Shown in pieces: positions 58,971-64,000 of a stretch of 64,000 bases of DNA (positions within the stretch are counted from its first letter, which is position 1; every line of letters begins with the position of its first letter). A program made the translations under genes and the position numbers. The DNA is from Luzula sylvatica. Its lineage: Eukaryota > Streptophyta > Magnoliopsida > Poales > Juncaceae. The stretch is taken from assembly GCA_946800325.1 (NCBI GenBank), contig OX326959.1:22683742-22747741 (forward strand), written 5' to 3'. The notes beneath the pieces are model-generated. The model ran no database searches. It worked only from the letters and a program-made list of their open reading frames with translations, and was not told the origin of the DNA.

Positions 58971-59426
58971 TGTTAAATTTAATAATGGAATATTAACAAG
59001 GAATTAAGAAGAGAGAAAGATACAATAATTAAGACAAGATAAATCGTTTGATTAATATTTCTAGCTTAATTATCCAATACAAATGATCATCTATTTATAC
59101 ACATAATATTTAAACAATCATATACATCCACTAACAACCACTAACTACATTTTCAGTCATTATTATCTCCATTTAATTATAAATGGAGATGTCCATTTAA
59201 TACTTCTAACAGTCCCCTCAAGCGCAACCGGCGACTTGTCGACGGTAAGCTTGGATCCAACACAATTGCGAAAATATTCGTACCGGTTGGTTACATTTTA
59301 TAAAAATTCGTTATAGAAAGAGATAAGGGTAAAAAAAAAAAATTGTTGGGTTCAAGTAAACGAAACCCTAGGCGGCGACTATGAACAAACCTTGCGATCC
59401 GGGGGGGTTCAACCCCTTGCGACATC

Positions 59427-59451
59427 GCCCCCCCCCCCCCCCCCCCCCCTA
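59427..59451. repeat. Poly-C homopolymer
   Basis: About 23 consecutive C within the retroelement interior, next to CGGGGGGGTTCAACCCC. Such a run may be real or a sequencing artefact. Confidence 0.85.
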
Positions 59452-60455
59452 GGATCTTCCTCTTCCTCTATAATCTCTTCCCTTGTGCCATCTCCTCTCA
59501 CGTTTTGCTCTCTATCGACTGAAAAGGCGATCTGAAGAGGCGGAGTTGAGTTCTTTGCTGATTTGATCTCGGCGGTGGTGATTTTTTTGCCGATCTGGTC
59601 TCCTCATGTGCCGGTTTGCTCTATCTCAGTACCTTGTTCTTGATTGACCCTTAACCTTCATTTTCTAATGGCTTGAAAGCTTTTGAACAAAAAACAATGG
59701 AAATGCATTATAGGCAATCAACCAACTAGCAAATCGACAAGGATAAATAGGAATTGAGTAGTTATCTTAGTTTTCATTTCCAGCAATTTTCTTTGTTCTT
59801 CTAATGTTGATTAGACGAATCTTAAGTCTACATATTTAGCTTTTGATTTGGCTCGAAACTGTGATGTTAAGCCTCGGTACCAACTGCTCGTATGTGAGCG
59901 TAATGTTATGATACGCACTAATCATGTAATGGTTTCAATTTGATGAAATGAAAGCCTACGGGCAATTTGAAGCAAAAAAATAAAATAAAATGGAAGAGAA
60001 ATTTGTTAAGAGGAAGAATTTGAGATTTTAGAATTATTTTTAGGGATATATATGTAAGATTGAAGAAAAACGGGTTAACGGATGTACTTAAGATATTGCG
60101 ATTTGTTAGAAAAATTGGAAAGAAGAGTTGAATAGAATAAATATTTTGGGTTGAGATGAAAATATAGACGAGAGAAAAGAGTTTTGTACCGGTTTTTACT
60201 TGAAATTTTATAGAAATTTAGGAGAATTGGCTTTGGTTTGTTTGTTGCCATGAATTAGAATTTTGAATAGAGGTCCTGTAAAAAAAATATTAGAGAAAGA
60301 GAGTCGGTACCATACCAGTAGGTTTTGGGCATGTAGATTGGTACCGAATTTGAAGAAACCTTGGTATCGGTTGTGGTACCAATCACTGGTACTGGTTGAA
60401 ACTTTCGGTTTTGGTGCCGAATATGTTGAGTTCTGAGCAGTTGAGTCATAACCCC

Positions 60456-60775
60456 TTGTTTTTCGTATTAATTTCGCAAAGATGAGTATCCTTGAAAAAA
60501 CTCACTAGATACGCCTCGGCGGCTTCCTGAAGGGCATGGCTCTGGAACCTCAAATCGGCCTTGAATGTTTGCCTAATTTTTCTGACAAGACGCTGGAAAG
60601 GAAGTTTCCTGATCAAAAGATCAGTATTTTCTGGTATTTCCTAATTTCATGAAGTGCCACAGTACCGGACCTGTACCTATGTGGCTTCTTCATGCCACCA
60701 GTTGATGGTGTGGATTTCCTTGCGAGGAGCCTTGCCACCGGTTGATTTGCGAGCGGTTTGCTTGGTACGAGCCAT
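60456..60775 (-). pseudogene. Histone H3-derived sequence inside the LTR retrotransposon, unit 2
   Basis: The ATG at 60775 opens [20 protein letters not shown], a perfect H3 N-terminal tail. The next ~20 residues do not match H3 and a stop follows. After frame changes, H3 resumes with [37 protein letters not shown] and [12 protein letters not shown]. No introns are present, consistent with a cDNA origin, and a CT-rich leader like a histone 5' UTR precedes it. Not translatable as a full histone. Confidence 0.87.
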
Positions 60776-61333
60776 TTTGTTGTTCTTCTTCGACGACGAA
60801 TCTAGGATTAAGGTTACGAGAGTTTCCGATTTGTCTTTTTTTTGTCTGCGTTCGCTGATCACTGTGAAGAAAAGAGAGGGAAGGAAATTTGAGAGATGAG
60901 GTAATGAATTAAGGATGCTTGGACCCTGTGCTTAGATTTATGAGAGAATGATTTTGGCAGTTTTGCCTCAAAAGATGAATATATTTAATTCGTAGGGATT
61001 AACGAGAAAGGAGTAGAATTTTGACAGTTTTGCCTCAAAAAACAAAAAGAAAAAAACATCGAATTTAGGATCTTAAAGCGTTTACTTAATTATAGCTCTT
61101 ATACCATGTTAAATTTAATAATGGAAGATTAAGAAGAAATTAAGAAGAGAAAAGGATACAATAATGAAGACAAGATATATCGTTTGATTAATATTTCTTG
61201 CTTAATTATCCAATACAAATGATCATCTATTTATACACATAATAGTTAAACAATCATATACATCCACTAACAACTAATAACTACCTTTTCAGTCATTATT
61301 ATCTCCATTTAGTTATAAATGGAGATGTCCATT

Positions 61334-63524
61334 CACTACAACAGATCTAGATATCAGCGACGGTAAAAACCGTCGCTGAAAATAAAAAAAAATCGTGCAA
61401 ATGCTATCTCCGACGGCCACCCGTCGCTAAAACCCCGTCGGAGAAAGCCTCGTCGCTGATGCTATTTTCTCCGACGGGCCGTCGCTGATGCTACTTTCTC
61501 CGACGGTCCGTCACAGATGTTATCTCCGGCGGCCCGTCGCAGAAGGAATCTCCGACGGCCCGTCACAAATGGTATCTCCGGCGGCCCGTCGCAAATAATT
61601 AATTACTATTTTAATATTTATATTAATATAATTAATTAATATTAATAATAAATAATATTTTAAATAATTAATTAATATTAATAATACATAATATATTTAA
61701 TTAATTAATTAATATTATATTTAATTAATTAATTAATACTATATTCATATTATTATTATATATGTTTGTTATTTGTTATATTTATATATTCACAATTTTA
61801 TATTATTTATTATATATACTATTAAGGTTAAACATATAAATTACTTGTATTATTATTTATTATATATACACACATAACAAACGCAATATACACACATAAC
61901 ACATTACGCACAATACAAGTATACGCACACACATACAATTCAAAGACTCGAACTCAAATATACACATACAATTCAAACATATAAATCCCTGCAAAAATAA
62001 TTCCAAAAATCAAACAAAAAAACAGAAGTCTCGCGGAGACAAACCCACTTCCGATTCATCGTCCATCTCGCAAAGCCTCTCAGGCCGCTGGTACATAAAT
62101 GAAAAAACAGGGAAATTGCTTGATTTTAAAAAAGTAGACATAAATCTTATTTAAAAAGATCAAAAAAAAAGAAACAAAAAAGACATAAATGAAAAAAAAA
62201 TCAAACCCGAATCAATTTAAAAAGCAGATTTTAAAAATGATTTTACAAAAATATTTGCAAACCTAAATCAATATTTATAAACCTAAATATGTTAAAAAAA
62301 ACTAAAACTGCCATTTCAAAAAAAAATCAGCAAAGAAAAAAACAAAAAATAACTAACCCGTGCACAAAAATAATCGAAAAACCTAATTAAACATACAAAA
62401 TAAGAAAAATGGACTAATAAAAAAAACCAGAAAATATTTTAACAAAAAAAAAAACTAATCAAATAATAAAAAAACCTAATCAGCTTCGTTGGGAGATTGC
62501 TTGATACAATATTCCAAGAAACTCGTATCTGACAATAAAACATAATATTCAAAAAAATCAAGGTTTGTTTTGTAAATATCATTATATTGTAATTTGTATG
62601 TTCACGTAAGGTTAATTTACAAAATACAAGGGGGTAGAAAGAAAATGTACCAGGGGTACCGGTAATGCGGGCGCACTCACTACCGCACCAGCTCCTGAAG
62701 TCAATTGCCTCTGCAAAGAAACGTGAATGAGTTTTCTAGGGATATTTCCTAAATTTTTCAGGAGTATTATTCATCAAATAGTTATGGTTCAGAATTTACC
62801 ATTGTACTTGGTAGATTCATCGACTCTTGCACCTTTAGTAACGGGTTGAGCAGGAGGGGAAGGTGCCCTTTTACTTTTCTGATGATTCAGACCTGGTACC
62901 GGTTCATCTCTTGCCGAATTACCCTTGCCTCCCTTTCCACTCTGACTCGTCAGACTCGGAAACTCAGATCTGTTTCAAAACAAATCATTAGTCATTAGTC
63001 ATTATTTGTTAGAAGACAAAACTTGCCAAGAACCGCTGTTTCCACGTACCTTGCCGGCATTCAGTACTGGCACCGGTACAGGCGCTGTCACTACCGGTAC
63101 CGTTACAGAATTCGCAGCTAAAGCAGCTTTCCTTTCCTGTTCCTTTTGAATCTCCCTCGAAGAAAGAGACTTCTGATGCTTGGAATGGCACCGGTACAGG
63201 AGGGGAAGGTGCCCTTTTACTTTTCTAGAGAAGGTCGCTGGCGGGTGGGTTATATCTAAACCCTAAACAAATATCATCGATGGGCCGACGAGGGTCTTCT
63301 GCGATGGGAAATTTTTAGCGACGGGCCGTAGCAGTTTATTAGCGACGGGTTTAGAGTTTAGCGACGGGCCGACGGAAAAATTTGAACATCTACGACGGGC
63401 CGTCGCTAATAATACCGTCGGTAATTCTCTTCTGCGACGGGCCGTCGCAGAAAGGTTGTTTTATTTGCGACGGTCAATCGCTGATGGAATACCCCCGTCG
63501 CTGATACTCCAATATGTTGTAGTG
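61334..63524. mobile_element. Non-autonomous CACTA (En/Spm) element with empty site
   Basis: Ends CACTACAACA and TGTTGTAGTG, with 3-bp ATT duplication (61331-61333, 63525-63527). Unit 1 reads GTCCATTTAATAC without interruption at 51098. Both subterminal regions carry many CGACGG / CCGTCG copies (61360-61590 and 63290-63500), the expected transposase-binding arrays. The 2.2-kb interior has no transposase; 62640-63240 contains ACCGGTAC-type repeats and short frames I do not recognise. Confidence 0.95.
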
Positions 63525-63541
63525 ATTTAATACTTCTAACA

Positions 63542-64000
63542 TACCCCTATAAAACAAAAATTACAAACACACCCCTGAAGAAACCGAAATTGCAAACGCG
63601 CTTCAGAAGAAATATAAATTGCAAACGTACTCCTGAAAAAACAAAAAATTGCAAACAAGCCCTGTGTAAGTTAAGTGAGTATTGATTAATTTCATGTTTA
63701 CTTTAAGTGAGTATTGATTAATTGCATCCAAAAGCCACCCGAAATTTGAAATATAATAAAAGATATACTAAATTTAAAACGGAGAATACTAAACCGAATT
63801 TTTTTGATCTTTAGCCTCTTCAAAATTCCAAATTGTAAAAACAGGTCCACATTTTTCCAATTTGCAAAAGATACTCTTTCGAAAAATAGGTCCACATTTT
63901 CCGAATTTTCAAAAGAGAATGCTCTTTCACCATGCTGCATGGCGAAAGTGAATGATCTTTCGCCAGGCAGTCTGGCAAAAGACATCATAAACCTAAGTAT
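63542..64000. other. Unit 2 right flank
   Basis: Matches unit 1 from 51117, including the start of the CTTTCGCCAGGC palindrome cluster, and runs off the window. Confidence 0.7.

Larger units (their letters stand above)
58971..63541 (-). mobile_element. Non-autonomous LTR retrotransposon carrying a histone H3 sequence
   Basis: Two LTRs starting TGTTAAATTTAATAATGG and ending TACTTCTAACA: 58971-59211 (3' LTR, 241 bases) and 61107-63541 (5' LTR, 241 bases once the CACTA insertion is removed). The primer site next to the 5' LTR is TGGTATAAGAGC (one change from TGGTATCAGAGC), and the purine tract TTGAGGGGAC adjoins the 3' LTR. Flanks TACCT/TACCC fit a 5-bp duplication. The 1.9-kb interior has no gag or pol but holds an H3-derived sequence in the element's own orientation. 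It must rely on proteins from another retrotransposon. Confidence 0.85.
52185..64000. repeat. Tandem segmental duplication, unit 2 (runs off the window)
   Basis: Second unit with the same order as unit 1: spacer, nsLTP, downstream spacer to 54830, then 4.1 kb not present in unit 1, then the H3-bearing LTR element and the palindrome-bearing spacer. Later insertions are Helitron copy B and a CACTA element. The right boundary is not in the window. Confidence 0.9.

Noticed and set aside
59212..60455. Search for gag or polymerase in the H3-bearing retroelement interior
   Set aside because: No zinc knuckle, protease, integrase or RT motif found on either strand; treated as non-autonomous.
60456..60775. 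Functional histone H3 gene
   Set aside because: Stops and frame changes interrupt it, and the C-terminal part is missing, so only a derived sequence is supported.

Overview
This is a plant nuclear window, most likely from a eudicot. It is AT-rich, its genes contain GT-AG introns, and it holds plant-only families (a CBL-interacting protein kinase, a chalcone-isomerase-like protein, type-1 lipid transfer proteins, an ATL RING-H2 ligase). Most of the DNA is transposon-derived. No species call is possible from the sequence alone.

Five host genes look complete: a CIPK kinase (655-2249, +), a type-IV chalcone-isomerase-like gene whose ATG is split by an intron (10809-11787, +), an ATL-type RING-H2 gene (31899-32633, -) and two nsLTP paralogues (42967-43747 and 52664-53432, both -). 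They are unrelated in function. A truncated second copy of CIPK exon 1 lies at 6571-6960.

Left third (0-25 kb): a Mutator-like element with a perfect 9-bp target duplication holds a FAR1-domain ORF and a nested LINE tail (2930-5824). A long fold-back Mutator-type element follows at 7485-8668. At 13.7-24.3 kb there is a run of inverted-repeat elements sitting in (TA)n microsatellites. The largest, about 15733-24150, carries exon-intron fragments of at least seven unrelated host genes (SCYL2, eIF3b, theta-class GST, plastid-type GNAT, sulfite oxidase, TPX2, RAD23), a FAR1-like fragment and a 118-bp satellite array. This is the strongest candidate for an undescribed mobile system in the window.

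Middle (25-42 kb): a Copia element with both LTRs but an internally deleted polymerase (25888-29995), a Helitron-like element in a (TA)n tract (30135-30879), the ATL gene, and a three-level nest in which a Copia relic (34998-42127) is split in its LTR by a non-coding LTR element (37643-41947), which itself contains a second fold-back element (39122-40125).

Right third (42.1-64 kb): a tandem segmental duplication. Each unit has an nsLTP gene followed downstream by a non-autonomous LTR retrotransposon whose interior carries a histone H3-derived sequence. Comparing the units gives empty sites for several insertions: a Harbinger-type MITE, a 505-bp element, a Helitron and a hAT-like element in unit 1, and a Helitron and a CACTA element in unit 2. 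These insertions fix element ends to the base and post-date the duplication.
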